Assembly: GCF_007362475.1 (NCBI RefSeq)
Contig: NZ_CP041687.1
Span: 1,922,001 to 1,986,000 of the forward strand
DNA length: 64,000 nt
DNA from: Chryseobacterium sp. SNU WT5
GTDB lineage: Bacteria > Bacteroidota > Bacteroidia > Flavobacteriales > Weeksellaceae
Reading direction: 5' to 3'
The notes beneath the pieces were generated by a model, which saw only the letters and a list, made by a program, of their open reading frames with translations, ran no database searches and had not been told where the DNA came from. A program made the position numbers and the translations under genes. Numbering within the stretch: position 1 is the first letter of the stretch; every line of letters begins with the position of its first letter. Below are positions 47,101 to 53,772 of the stretch, piece by piece.

Positions 47101-47288
47101 TTTAACCATTCTATAATCCGATGTTTCATCTCACTGGCAGCTTTGTTTGTGAAAGTTAACGCCAGAATATTTCTTATTTTGTCTGGTTGGGAAGGGTATT
47201 TTAAACAAATAGATAACAGGTTCTGTACCAGGGCATAAGTCTTACCAGAGCCAGCAGATGCGTAGATTACTTTATAGTCAGATTTCAT
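44127..47288 (-). CDS. UvrD-type helicase with C-terminal PD-(D/E)XK nuclease (AddA/RecB-like)
   Basis: 1053 residues. Helicase motifs: I ASAGSGKT (about 10-17), Ia ALTFTNKAASEM, II DEFQDTS (about 393), III VGDPKQSIYRFRGG, IV FNYRSARNIVDFN, V TIHKSKGLEFPVVLIP (about 750) and VI YVATTRAAEQLF. At the C-terminus HEILAEI and VIDFKTGDPQEKHQLQVDQYQ form the RecB-type nuclease motif (D, DxK and QxxxY); the visible text is IIIDFKTG. This is the AddA/RecB layout that processes double-strand ends with a partner nuclease; the usual AddB-like partner gene is not adjacent. Convergent with ferritin, divergent from rpsU. Confidence 0.9.
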   Translation of the reverse strand: MKSDYKVIYASAGSGKTYALVQNLLSICLKYPSQPDKIRNILALTFTNKAASEMKHRIIEWLKKFSLPSYVNDQDLINIQQKLKNGGTHVSLTDLHARSKKMLDYVLHHYSTLNIGTIDKFNSKLVRSFSQELGLAQNFNLEINAEPFLIEAVDKMLEDIGAENEISDAFMDFVNYTLDNNDRIDLNKTLYNSAKEYVQDKHYFRLNENKDFDWEVYEKSKRNLREQIKDLREDSIKSAEEVLNLLLEKNLETGDFADGKNGIGGFFEKFLLNKTPLLYSNMEAEEKRIASILKGCSTKSKHRQGEILEIIDFLISQRKKIITNHVEAEKKQQILNALLPLKVNKEIQDKLAEIELENDLVLLSKFNIMIHENLSEEPTAFIYEKIGTKFSHYFFDEFQDTSSLQWQNFLPLRNHAVSQENMSFTLVGDPKQSIYRFRGGDAQLMLDIINKKEEPKPLVFADVENLEFNYRSARNIVDFNNQLYQYMSQFTELEHQKIFGEGSQQIARSGSDGRVRINLIENTGKKTLYYESVAEKMRDDIQTTLDLGFSFSDITILCRGNFDILNYSQLLGNLKVNYKGDEVFIKTISESGLTLNLSITLLALNEFLKWEENPKNFQFPVKMLYYLKVLGRIEVKDFSSEIMELLLLNEKTKMQEFISEKYKLQLSSENLLQLNLYNFIEHHLQQFSVKGKETDFLFNYLEMVYAYSQNAGSTLKEFLKFWEEEAQTKTIQASENVDAVQIMTIHKSKGLEFPVVLIPLKNSAPKKSGSYWFDTHSQEKLNSVNVELFKNNLEIYDDEIQKFNQGNSYQEKIDLFCVQYVATTRAAEQLFLYIEKPNQTSNHLDIYGFLETKIPLNGSGEMINSFDLYETPTEQLIKIKKTKKTEFITKPIQFHNDKHKYPDAVKIATPSKSYQNRVEKVRMGIFTHEILAEINTTKDVAKVLEKYLLDGIITNEEKTGITERIQHIIEDERYKDYFLENRTIINEKDIMISENGVSKLYRPDRLIETENGIIIIDFKTGDPQEKHQLQVDQYQSVLEKLGKKVMKSELIYV

Positions 47289-47324
47289 AGAATAACTTAA
47301 TTGAGTTTAAAAATAGGAAATTAA

Positions 47325-47355
47325 TTTGTCAATTCAGAAAAAAAACATACTTTTG
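47325..47355 (+). promoter_or_regulatory. Promoter of rpsU
   Basis: TTTG (47325-47328), 19 bases, TACTTTTG (47348-47355) followed by CAATCC. This is a full Bacteroidota promoter and the clearest in the window. Confidence 0.8.
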
Positions 47356-47365
47356 CAATCCAAAA

Positions 47366-47370
47366 TGAGA
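47366..47370 (+). promoter_or_regulatory. Candidate alternative Shine-Dalgarno of rpsU
   Basis: TGAGA inside AATGAGATG, eight bases before the rpsU ATG. It would pair with an altered 16S 3' end carrying UCUCA in place of CCUCC. I recall that a subset of Flavobacteriia has an altered anti-SD with a matching site before the S21 gene. No comparable site was seen before tuf, rplK, rpoB or raiA. Confidence 0.55.
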
Positions 47371-47378
47371 TGTAAATT

Positions 47379-47576
47379 ATGTTAATAATCCCAGTAAAAG
47401 ATGGTGAATCCATCGACAGAGCATTAAAAAAATACAAGAGAAAATTCGACAAGACAGGAACGATCAGAGCTCTTAGAAGTCGTCAACAATTCAACAAGCC
47501 TTCTGTTGTTAAAAGACAGAAAAATGTTAAAGCTGCTCACAAGCAAAGACTTGTAAGTAAGGAAGAACAAGCTTAA
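47379..47576 (+). CDS. rpsU: 30S ribosomal protein S21
   Basis: 65 residues: LIIPVKDGESIDRALKKYKRKFDKTG is the family core, followed by the LRSRQQFNKPSV segment and a basic tail. In the F. johnsoniae ribosome bS21, with bS18 and bS6, hides the anti-Shine-Dalgarno of 16S rRNA, which explains why Bacteroidota mRNAs lack SD sequences. The leader here carries an unusual TGAGA site, which fits reports that rpsU is the exceptional SD-bearing gene. The ORF ends in a hairpin terminator that also contains the xerC promoter box. Confidence 0.96.
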   Translation: MLIIPVKDGESIDRALKKYKRKFDKTGTIRALRSRQQFNKPSVVKRQKNVKAAHKQRLVSKEEQA

Positions 47577-47603
47577 AGAAAAAATTTCTTTTAGAAATAC
47601 AAT

Positions 47604-47644
47604 AATCACTTTTCAAATAAGTATATTTGAAGAGTGATTTTTTG
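47604..47644 (+). terminator. Terminator of rpsU overlapping the xerC promoter
   Basis: 15-base arms AATCACTTTTCAAAT (47604-47618) and ATTTGAAGAGTGATT (47625-47639, one G-T pair), loop of six, then T5. TATATTTG (47622-47629), a perfect -7 box, sits in the loop and 3' arm. Confidence 0.85.
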
Positions 47645-47653
47645 TTGTTATAT

Positions 47654-48541
47654 ATGGAGATGATAGAACGGTTTTTGGAGTACATTGAAGTGGAAAAGCG
47701 TTATTCAGCACACACGGTAACTTGTTATCGGAGTGACTTACTAGTGTTTGCGTCATTTGTACTTAGAACAGAAGGTCATCAGGATCTTCTAAAAGTGGAT
47801 AAAAAAATCGTCCGAAATTTCATGTCAGACCTAAGTGTTTCTAATATTTCTAAGCGAAGTATTAATAGAAAGCTATCTACGCTGCGTAGTTTTTACCTGT
47901 TTTTATTAAAACTGCAGCAGATTACCGTGTCCCCTTTAGAAAGTATTCAGTCCTTGAAGTTTTACGCCGAAAAACAGATTCCCTTCTCCCAAGCTGAGAT
48001 GGAGGAGTTGAAGGTTACAACGGTAAAGCCTAAAAACTCCAGCTTTCTGAAAGAGTTAATTGTAGAAACTCTATATCAAACAGGAATGCGTCGTGCCGAG
48101 CTTTCTGCACTGTTACTGGAAAATGTAGATTTCAGTAAAAAAGAAATTAAAGTGATTGGTAAAGGGAATAAAAGCCGCATCATTCCCGTTTCCGAAGATC
48201 TGCTTAATGTATTCACCGAATACCTGTCTAAAAGAAAACCACTGGAAGAGAGTGAGATGTACTTTTTCATCAATGATAAAGGTAAAAAACTCAATGACAA
48301 ATTTGTCTATTCTACTGTAAACTCCTATCTTAGTATTGTCTCAAATAAGGTGAAAAAAAGCCCGCATATCCTAAGGCATAGTTTTGCAACACATGTTTTA
48401 GATAACGGAGCCGAAATTTCTAAAGTGAAGAAATTGATGGGACATTCGTCGTTGGCATCAACGCAGGTTTATACCAATGCGAACATCGAGCAATTAAAGA
48501 AAGTGTTTAACAATGCTCATCCGAGAGCAAAAAAAATCTAG
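47654..48541 (+). CDS. xerC: Tyrosine recombinase XerC/XerD family
   Basis: 295 residues from ATG 47654. The SAM-like core-binding domain covers about 1-95 (IEVEKRYSAHTVTCYRSDLLVF). The catalytic residues are Arg in TGMRRAEL (about 147), His-x-x-Arg in SPHILRHSFATH (about 243-246), His in GHSSLASTQVYTN and the nucleophile Tyr in the same motif (about 278). It resolves chromosome dimers at dif. The frame is open from TTG 47627, but that codon is part of the promoter box. The arrangement rpsU-xer-raiA is usual in Bacteroidota. Whether it is the XerC or XerD partner cannot be told from here. Confidence 0.85.
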   Translation: MEMIERFLEYIEVEKRYSAHTVTCYRSDLLVFASFVLRTEGHQDLLKVDKKIVRNFMSDLSVSNISKRSINRKLSTLRSFYLFLLKLQQITVSPLESIQSLKFYAEKQIPFSQAEMEELKVTTVKPKNSSFLKELIVETLYQTGMRRAELSALLLENVDFSKKEIKVIGKGNKSRIIPVSEDLLNVFTEYLSKRKPLEESEMYFFINDKGKKLNDKFVYSTVNSYLSIVSNKVKKSPHILRHSFATHVLDNGAEISKVKKLMGHSSLASTQVYTNANIEQLKKVFNNAHPRAKKI

Positions 48542-48544
48542 ATT

Positions 48545-48835
48545 ATGAAAATTAAAGTTCAATCAATTGGATTAACCCCACATGCACCATTAGAAGAGTA
48601 TTTAGAAAAAAAATTAAATAAGCTCGAAACCTTTTACGATAAGATTCATGGGTGTCAGGTTTTTTTAAAGGTAGAAAATACAGGAGCAAAAGATAATAAG
48701 ACCGCAGAGATCAAATTGGAAGTTCCTGGTGATGATATCGTCGTAAAGAAGACTTCTTCCTCTTTTGAAGAGAGTATTGACTTATGTGCTGATGCAGCTA
48801 AAAAGCTGTTAATCAAGAAAAAAGAACTGGCTTAA
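48545..48835 (+). CDS. raiA: Ribosome hibernation promoting factor (HPF/YfiA, short form)
   Basis: 96 residues, the short HPF fold: MKIKVQSIGLTPHAPLEEYLEKKLNKLETFYDKI, then the strand ETKLEVPGDDIVV-type region (KTAEIKLEVPGDD) and ESIDLCADAAKKLLIKKKEL. It binds the 30S decoding region and inactivates ribosomes in stationary phase. Three bases after xerC, so cotranscribed with it; placed between rpsU and the tRNA/tuf cluster. Confidence 0.94.
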   Translation: MKIKVQSIGLTPHAPLEEYLEKKLNKLETFYDKIHGCQVFLKVENTGAKDNKTAEIKLEVPGDDIVVKKTSSSFEESIDLCADAAKKLLIKKKELA

Positions 48836-48864
48836 AAAAAACTTTAAAAAAAAGTAAAGAAATA

Positions 48865-48897
48865 TTTGTAAGATTAAAAAAAACTACGCTATATTTG
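48865..48897 (+). promoter_or_regulatory. Promoter of the tRNA-Thr/tRNA-Tyr unit
   Basis: TTTG (48865-48868), 21 bases, TATATTTG (48890-48897) followed by CACTC. Confidence 0.7.
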
Positions 48898-48936
48898 CAC
48901 TCGCAAAAAGAGATAAGTAGTTCTTTAAAAATCTTT

Positions 48937-49010
48937 GCCTCCGTAGCTCAGCTGGCTAGAGCAGCTGATTTGTAATCAGCAGGTCGTGGGTTCGAGTCCC
49001 TCTGGAGGCT
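48937..49010 (+). tRNA. tRNA-Thr (TGT)
   Basis: 74 bases, acceptor GCCTCCG/TGGAGGC, anticodon stem CTGAT/ATCAG with loop TTGTAAT type (anticodon TGT), T-arm GGTTCGAGTCC. No CCA encoded. First of four tRNAs in the order Thr-Tyr-Gly-Thr before tuf. Confidence 0.95.
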
Positions 49011-49029
49011 CATAGAAAAAATAAAAATT

Positions 49030-49112
49030 GGGGAGGTTCCAGAGTGGCCAAATGGATCAGACTGTAACTCTGCTGTCTTACGACTTCGTAGGTTCGAATC
49101 CTACCCTCCCCA
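49030..49112 (+). tRNA. tRNA-Tyr (GTA)
   Basis: 83 bases with the long variable arm of a class II tRNA. Acceptor GGGGAGG/CCTCCCC, anticodon GTA in GACTGTAACTC, T-arm GGTTCGAATCC. Confidence 0.95.
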
Positions 49113-49130
49113 CATTTTTTATTATTTGCG

Positions 49131-49161
49131 TTGTGTAGTTTAAAAATTATTTTTAAATTTG
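49131..49161 (+). promoter_or_regulatory. Promoter of tRNA-Gly
   Basis: TTG (49131-49133), 20 bases, TAAATTTG (49154-49161) followed by CAAACC. Placed between tRNA-Tyr and tRNA-Gly, so the second half of the cluster has its own start. Confidence 0.65.
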
Positions 49162-49196
49162 CAAACCGTTTACCAACAGTTTTTGGAAACAAAAAT

Positions 49197-49269
49197 GCGG
49201 AAGTAGCTCAGTTGGTAGAGCGTCAGCCTTCCAAGCTGAATGTCGCGAGTTCGACCCTCGTCTTCCGCT
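49197..49269 (+). tRNA. tRNA-Gly (TCC)
   Basis: 73 bases, acceptor GCGGAAG/CTTCCGC, anticodon stem TCAGC/GCTGA with loop CTTCCAA (anticodon TCC), T-arm AGTTCGACCC. Confidence 0.95.
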
Positions 49270-49275
49270 CAAAAG

Positions 49276-49312
49276 AAATCACAACCAATATACCGGCTTG
49301 TGATTTTTTTTT
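49276..49312 (+). terminator. Terminator after tRNA-Gly
   Basis: Arms AAATCACAA (49276-49284) and TTGTGATTT (49298-49306), loop of 13, then T-run. It stands between tRNA-Gly and tRNA-Thr(GGT), which then needs read-through or an unseen promoter. Confidence 0.7.
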
Positions 49313-49321
49313 AAACTTTTC

Positions 49322-49393
49322 GCCGACTTAGCTCAGGGGTAGAGCGTTTCCTTGGTAAGGAAGAGGTCGTGAGTTCAAATCTCATAGTTGGCT
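49322..49393 (+). tRNA. tRNA-Thr (GGT)
   Basis: 72 bases, acceptor GCCGACT/AGTTGGC, anticodon loop TTGGTAA (anticodon GGT), T-arm AGTTCAAATCT. Last tRNA before tuf. Confidence 0.95.
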
Positions 49394-49400
49394 CTATTTT

Positions 49401-49431
49401 AAATCTCTCTTTCTTAAGGGAGATTTTTTTT
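49401..49431 (+). terminator. Terminator of the tRNA cluster
   Basis: Arms AAATCTCTCT (49401-49410) and AGGGAGATTT (49417-49426, one G-T pair), loop TTCTTA, then T5. Confidence 0.85.
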
Positions 49432-49725
49432 CTATCATCTCTTCCATTCATTCTTATCTGATAGTTAAAGTTTTTTTTATTTGTCTATAGTAGTGATTGA
49501 TTAATTAATGTAGAATGGTCCTTCTAATGCGAATGCTGTTTTCTGCATCGATTTCTCGGACTAGTTAATGAAAAAAGAATAATTCTAATTTTGTCTCGCA
49601 AAAGAATATCCCAAGTTTTCAGTGATATAAATGGAAGCCGAACGTATGTGTTTTTTTTAATTCGAAATATAAGAAGCGTTTCTGTAAATTTAATTCACAG
49701 ACTTTCATAAATAAATAATTTTCCT

Positions 49726-49839
49726 TAAATTTGCAGTCCCATATTTATAATAGAATCGTGGGCTGCTGCAATCTGTGATTACGAATATTTAAATTTTTCT
49801 CAAAAAACATTTCCAATATTCAAAAAATCACTATATTTG
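49726..49839 (+). promoter_or_regulatory. Two -7 boxes upstream of tuf
   Basis: TAAATTTG + CAGTCC (49726-49733) and TATATTTG + CGCACTG (49832-49839). The second would give a leader of about 40 bases, the first about 150, so tuf may have tandem promoters. Confidence 0.55.
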
Positions 49840-49882
49840 CGCACTGAAAAAAGGAATAATTAATTAATAAATAATTTATATC

Positions 49883-51070
49883 ATGGCAAAGGAAACGTTT
49901 AATCGTAGCAAACCGCATTTGAACATTGGTACCATCGGTCACGTAGACCATGGTAAAACTACACTTACTGCTGCAATCAGCAAAGTATTATCTGACAAAG
50001 GATACGGAACAGCAAGAGATTTCTCTTCTATCGATTCTGCACCAGAAGAAAAAGAAAGAGGTATTACAATTAATACTTCACACATCGAATATGAAACTGC
50101 AAACAGACACTACGCTCACGTAGATTGTCCAGGTCACGCCGATTATGTGAAAAACATGGTAACTGGTGCTGCTCAAATGGATGGTGCTATCTTAGTAGTT
50201 GCTTCTACAGACGGACCAATGCCTCAAACTAGAGAGCATATCCTTCTTTGTCGTCAGGTAAACGTACCTAACGTACTTGTATTCATGAACAAAGTTGACA
50301 TGGTTGACGATGTTGAATTATTAGAGTTAGTAGAAATGGAAGTAAGAGAGCTTCTTTCTTCTTATGACTATGATGGTGACAATACACCGGTTATTCAAGG
50401 TTCTGCTCTAGGAGGTCTTAACGGAGATCCTAAATGGGTAGCGAAAATCGAAGAATTAATGGATGCTGTTGATACTTGGATCGAACTTCCAACAAGAGAC
50501 GTTGACAAAACTTTCTTGATGCCAATCGAAGATGTATTCTCTATTACAGGTCGTGGTACAGTTGCTACAGGAAGAATTGAAGCAGGTGTTATCAATACAG
50601 GTGATCCAGTAGATATCGTAGGTATGGGTGATGAAAAATTAACATCAACTGTAACAGGAGTAGAAATGTTCCGTAAGATCTTAGATAGAGGTGAAGCTGG
50701 AGATAACGTAGGTATCTTGTTAAGAGGTATTGAGAAAACTGACATCAAAAGAGGTATGGTAATCGCGAAAGCAGGTTCTGTAACTCCACACAAAAAATTC
50801 AAAGCAGAGGTTTATATCCTTTCTAAAGAAGAAGGTGGTCGTCATACTCCATTCCACAACAAATACCGTCCACAGTTTTATGTAAGAACTACAGACGTTA
50901 CAGGTGAGATTTTCTTACCAGAAGGTGTAGAAATGGTAATGCCAGGAGATAACTTAACAATTACAGTAGAATTGTTACAGCCGATTGCTCTTAATGTAGG
51001 TCTTAGATTTGCAATTAGAGAAGGAGGTAGAACAGTTGGAGCTGGTCAGGTAACTGAAATTACTGACTAA
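49883..51070 (+). CDS. tuf: Elongation factor Tu
   Basis: 395 residues. GTPase motifs GHVDHGKTT (G1, about 18-26), RGITIN (G2), DCPGHADY (G3) and NKVD (G4, about 135), then domains II and III ending [14 protein letters not shown]. Delivers aminoacyl-tRNA to the ribosome. Start fixed by [20 protein letters not shown]. Upstream tRNAs and downstream tRNA-Trp-secE-nusG form the classical tufB neighbourhood. Confidence 0.98.
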   Translation: MAKETFNRSKPHLNIGTIGHVDHGKTTLTAAISKVLSDKGYGTARDFSSIDSAPEEKERGITINTSHIEYETANRHYAHVDCPGHADYVKNMVTGAAQMDGAILVVASTDGPMPQTREHILLCRQVNVPNVLVFMNKVDMVDDVELLELVEMEVRELLSSYDYDGDNTPVIQGSALGGLNGDPKWVAKIEELMDAVDTWIELPTRDVDKTFLMPIEDVFSITGRGTVATGRIEAGVINTGDPVDIVGMGDEKLTSTVTGVEMFRKILDRGEAGDNVGILLRGIEKTDIKRGMVIAKAGSVTPHKKFKAEVYILSKEEGGRHTPFHNKYRPQFYVRTTDVTGEIFLPEGVEMVMPGDNLTITVELLQPIALNVGLRFAIREGGRTVGAGQVTEITD

Positions 51071-51126
51071 TTTCTAAAAATATATTAGAGGTTCCGTAGG
51101 GAAACTTACGGAACTTTCTTTTAATT

Positions 51127-51197
51127 ACGGGCATCGTCCAATGGTAGGATACCGGTCTCCAAAACCGTTGATCAGGGTTCGAGTCCTTGTGCCCGTG
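51127..51197 (+). tRNA. tRNA-Trp (CCA)
   Basis: 71 bases, acceptor ACGGGCA/TGCCCGT, anticodon loop CTCCAAA (CCA), T-arm CAGGG/CCTTG. The anticodon stem CCGGT/ACCGT has a C-T mismatch at position 27-43. Between tuf and secE, a frequent bacterial arrangement. Confidence 0.93.
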
Positions 51198-51210
51198 CAA
51201 ATAAATGATA

Positions 51211-51414
51211 ATGAGCTTAGTAGATTTTATTAAAGGTTCTTATATAGAATTCAAAGACAAAGTAGAGTGGCCCAAATGGCCAGAGTTGCAATCTTCAACG
51301 ATTGTAGTAACTGTGTCGACTGTTTTATTGGCCATATTTGTTTTTGGTGTAGATTCATTGTTCAGTAAATCTATTGCGAATATTTTATCGCTCTTTATCA
51401 ATCTGTTCAATTAA
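51211..51414 (+). CDS. secE: Preprotein translocase subunit SecE
   Basis: 67 residues from ATG 51211 (MSLVDFIKGSYIEFK); an ATG two codons earlier (51205) is equally possible by sequence. The amphipathic helix with KVEWPKWPELQSS, the conserved W-P pair, precedes one transmembrane segment (about 25-47). SecE holds the SecYEG channel together. Typical position before nusG. Confidence 0.93.
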   Translation: MSLVDFIKGSYIEFKDKVEWPKWPELQSSTIVVTVSTVLLAIFVFGVDSLFSKSIANILSLFINLFN

Positions 51415-51429
51415 AATTATTTTCCAAAG

Positions 51430-51972
51430 ATGAGTGACTTAAAGTGGTATGTTCTAAAATCCATAAGCGGACAGGAAAGTAAGGTGAAAGCCTATATTGA
51501 GAGCGAAATGAAGCACTATGGTTTCGAAGATTTCGTAACTCAGGTAGTCATTCCTATGGAAAAAGTGATCCAGGTAAGAAATGGTAAAAAGGTACCGAAA
51601 GAAAAACCTTATTATCCAGGATACTTAATGGTTGAAGCTAATCTTGTAGGAGAAGTTCCGCACGTTATCAAAAATATTCCTGGAGTAATTTCATTCTTAA
51701 GTTCTACTAAAGGTGGGGATCCTGTGCCAATGCGTAAGTCTGAGGTGAACAGAATGCTTGGTAGAATGGATGAACTTTCTGAATTTGCCATGGAAACTGC
51801 AATTCCTTTCGTAGTGGGAGAGAATGTGAAAGTAATCGATGGACCTTTCAATGGTTTCAATGGTACGGTGGAAAAACTTCATGAGGAGAAAAAGAAAATC
51901 GAAGTTTCAGTAATGATTTTCGGTAGAAAAACTCCAATGGAATTAAGCTTTATGCAAGTAGAGAAAGTTTAA
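51430..51972 (+). CDS. nusG: Transcription termination/antitermination protein NusG
   Basis: 180 residues with the NGN domain (WYVLKSISGQESKVKAYIE, YPGYLMVEA, IKNIPGVISFLSS) and a C-terminal KOW domain (VGENVKVIDGPFNGFNGTVEKL, about 123-144). It binds RNA polymerase and couples it to Rho or the ribosome. Fifteen bases after secE, ends at a terminator. Confidence 0.97.
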   Translation: MSDLKWYVLKSISGQESKVKAYIESEMKHYGFEDFVTQVVIPMEKVIQVRNGKKVPKEKPYYPGYLMVEANLVGEVPHVIKNIPGVISFLSSTKGGDPVPMRKSEVNRMLGRMDELSEFAMETAIPFVVGENVKVIDGPFNGFNGTVEKLHEEKKKIEVSVMIFGRKTPMELSFMQVEKV

Positions 51973-51991
51973 AGAAACTTCTTCAAAAAAA

Positions 51992-52028
51992 AATAAAAGA
52001 GATCGTTCAACAGAGCGATCTCTTTATT
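51992..52028 (+). terminator. Terminator of nusG
   Basis: AGAGATCG (51997-52004) and CGATCTCT (52016-52023) with flanking A/T pairs, loop about 11, T-rich tail. Confidence 0.75.
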
Positions 52029-52484
52029 GTGTTTAACTTTCATTATTTGTTAATCGTTTTTTGAAATTAAAGTTTTTAAAAGTATTTTTAAGTTTCTTTT
52101 TGCTGCTGCAATTTTCCTTTCTTAACATAATATAGGATCGTTTTTATATGTTTTTTTTTTTTTTAAATAATTGAAAATGAAGCTGGATTAAAATACCTCT
52201 TTTTGGGAAATTATTTATTACCAAGTGTTTTTTAATAAAATTAGGAATGGCCGCAATTCGTCATTATTTATTTTCTCTGCGAGCTTTGCTAATTGAAATA
52301 CCTTTGCGAAGCTCAATAGAGCTTGAAAAACAACATTTTTGTATAAAATCTTTGCGGAATTTGGGATTATAATTTGCAATAAGATTGTAAATGGATATAC
52401 ATTAAATTAAATCTATTTAACCGACCAATATTGTGATTGCATGAAAACTTATGAAATTCTTTCTAAAAATCAACATCTTACCTC

Positions 52485-52514
52485 TTGTGTATTTAAAAAT
52501 TATTCTTAATTTTG
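52485..52514 (+). promoter_or_regulatory. Promoter of the rplKAJL operon
   Basis: TTG (52485-52487), 19 bases, TAATTTTG (52507-52514) followed by CAATCC. Leader of about 93 bases to rplK, in which AGTGA (52532) and TCACT (52545) form a small hairpin that could be an L1 site. Confidence 0.75.
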
Positions 52515-52610
52515 CAATCCGAAATGTAGAGTAGTGAGATAAGATCACTTCTTTACAGATTTATAAATGCTTCCACATTCATAAATTTCTTAATTTTTTA
52601 AAAAATCAAA

Positions 52611-53054
52611 ATGGCTAAAAAAGTCTTTAAAATGGTTAAGCTCCAAGTAAAAGGAGGAGCAGCAAACCCATCTCCACCAGTAGGTCCAGCATTGGGTTCT
52701 GCAGGGGTGAACATTATGGAGTTTTGTAAGCAATTTAACGGAAGAACTCAGGACAAACCTGGACAAGTTTTACCTGTAGTTATTACAGTATTCGAAGACA
52801 AATCTTTTGAATTCGTAATTAAAACTCCACCAGCTGCAATTCAACTTTTAGATGCTGCAAAGCAGAAAAAAGGTTCAGGAGAGCCAAACAGACTGAAAGT
52901 AGGTTCTGTTTCTTGGGATCAAGTTAAAAAAATTGCTGAGGATAAAATGGTAGATCTTAATTGCTTTACGATTGATGGCGCCCTTACTATGGTTGCAGGA
53001 ACTGCAAGATCTATGGGTTTAAAAGTAACAGGAACTAAACCAACTAACGCTTAA
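52611..53054 (+). CDS. rplK: 50S ribosomal protein L11
   Basis: 147 residues: [22 protein letters not shown] at the N-terminus (thiostrepton-region proline motif) and [12 protein letters not shown] at the C-terminus. Binds the GTPase centre of 23S rRNA. First gene of the rplKAJL unit, 11 bases before rplA. Confidence 0.98.
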   Translation: MAKKVFKMVKLQVKGGAANPSPPVGPALGSAGVNIMEFCKQFNGRTQDKPGQVLPVVITVFEDKSFEFVIKTPPAAIQLLDAAKQKKGSGEPNRLKVGSVSWDQVKKIAEDKMVDLNCFTIDGALTMVAGTARSMGLKVTGTKPTNA

Positions 53055-53065
53055 AACTTATAGAA

Positions 53066-53758
53066 ATGGCAAAATTAACTAAAAAGCAAAAAGAAGCTTT
53101 AAGCAAAATAGAAAAAAACAAAATTTACTCTCTTGACGAAGCTTCTGCTTTAGTAAAAGAAGTAAACTTTGCAAAATTTGACGCATCTGTTGATATCGCA
53201 GTTCGTTTAGGAGTAGATCCTAGAAAAGCGAATCAAATGGTTAGAGGGGTAGTTTCTCTTCCTCACGGAACTGGTAAAGATGTAAAAGTATTGGCTTTGG
53301 TAACACCAGACAAAGAAGCTGAAGCGAAAGAAGCTGGAGCTGATTATGTAGGTCTTGACGAGTATTTACAGAAAATAAAAGATGGTTGGACAGATGTTGA
53401 CGTTATCGTTACCATGCCAGCTGTAATGGGTAAATTAGGTCCATTAGGTAGAGTATTGGGTCCAAGAGGTCTAATGCCTAATCCAAAATCAGGAACAGTA
53501 ACTATGGATATCGGTAAAGCGGTAGCTGAAGTTAAAGCTGGTAAAATTGATTTTAAAGTTGACAAGTACGGTATCATCCATGCTGGAATTGGTAAAGTGT
53601 CTTTCGATGCTGCCAAAATTAAAGAAAATGCTTCTGAGTTAATTCAGACATTGTTGAAATTAAAGCCAACTGCATCTAAAGGTGTTTATGTAAGAAGTAT
53701 CTATATATCTTCTACCATGAGCCCAGGTATTGCAATTGATACTAAATCTGTAAACTAA
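53066..53758 (+). CDS. rplA: 50S ribosomal protein L1
   Basis: 230 residues with [40 protein letters not shown] and [11 protein letters not shown]. Forms the L1 stalk and in other bacteria represses its own operon by binding the rplK leader. Fourteen bases before rplJ. Confidence 0.98.
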   Translation: MAKLTKKQKEALSKIEKNKIYSLDEASALVKEVNFAKFDASVDIAVRLGVDPRKANQMVRGVVSLPHGTGKDVKVLALVTPDKEAEAKEAGADYVGLDEYLQKIKDGWTDVDVIVTMPAVMGKLGPLGRVLGPRGLMPNPKSGTVTMDIGKAVAEVKAGKIDFKVDKYGIIHAGIGKVSFDAAKIKENASELIQTLLKLKPTASKGVYVRSIYISSTMSPGIAIDTKSVN

Positions 53759-53772
53759 TAAACTGAAGAACA

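Larger units (their letters stand above)
49394..49882. other. tRNA-Thr/tuf intergenic region
   Basis: 489 bases. A terminator at 49401-49431 closes the tRNA cluster. Then about 290 bases without any structure I recognise, a perfect TAAATTTG box with GCAGTCCC at 49726-49733, and the box TATATTTG at 49832-49839 nearest to tuf. No ORF. Confidence 0.6.
51973..52610. other. nusG/rplK intergenic region
   Basis: 638 bases, much longer than usual between nusG and rplK. It has the nusG terminator (51992-52028), a stretch of AT-rich sequence, a small cluster of TTTGCG words (52279-52357) with a 6-base hairpin AAGCTC-AATA-GAGCTT (52309-52324), and the rplK promoter (52485-52514). No ORF with coding character. 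Confidence 0.6.

Noticed and set aside
49010..49331. Two ORFs across the tRNA genes (60 and 66 codons)
   Set aside because: They are translations of tRNA-Tyr and tRNA-Gly sequences, which are clearly structured RNA genes.
49733..49766. Hairpin GCAG-CCCA / TGGG-CTGC upstream of tuf as a small RNA
   Set aside because: Its 5' arm overlaps the TAAATTTG promoter box and would be only partly transcribed, so a folded RNA is unlikely.
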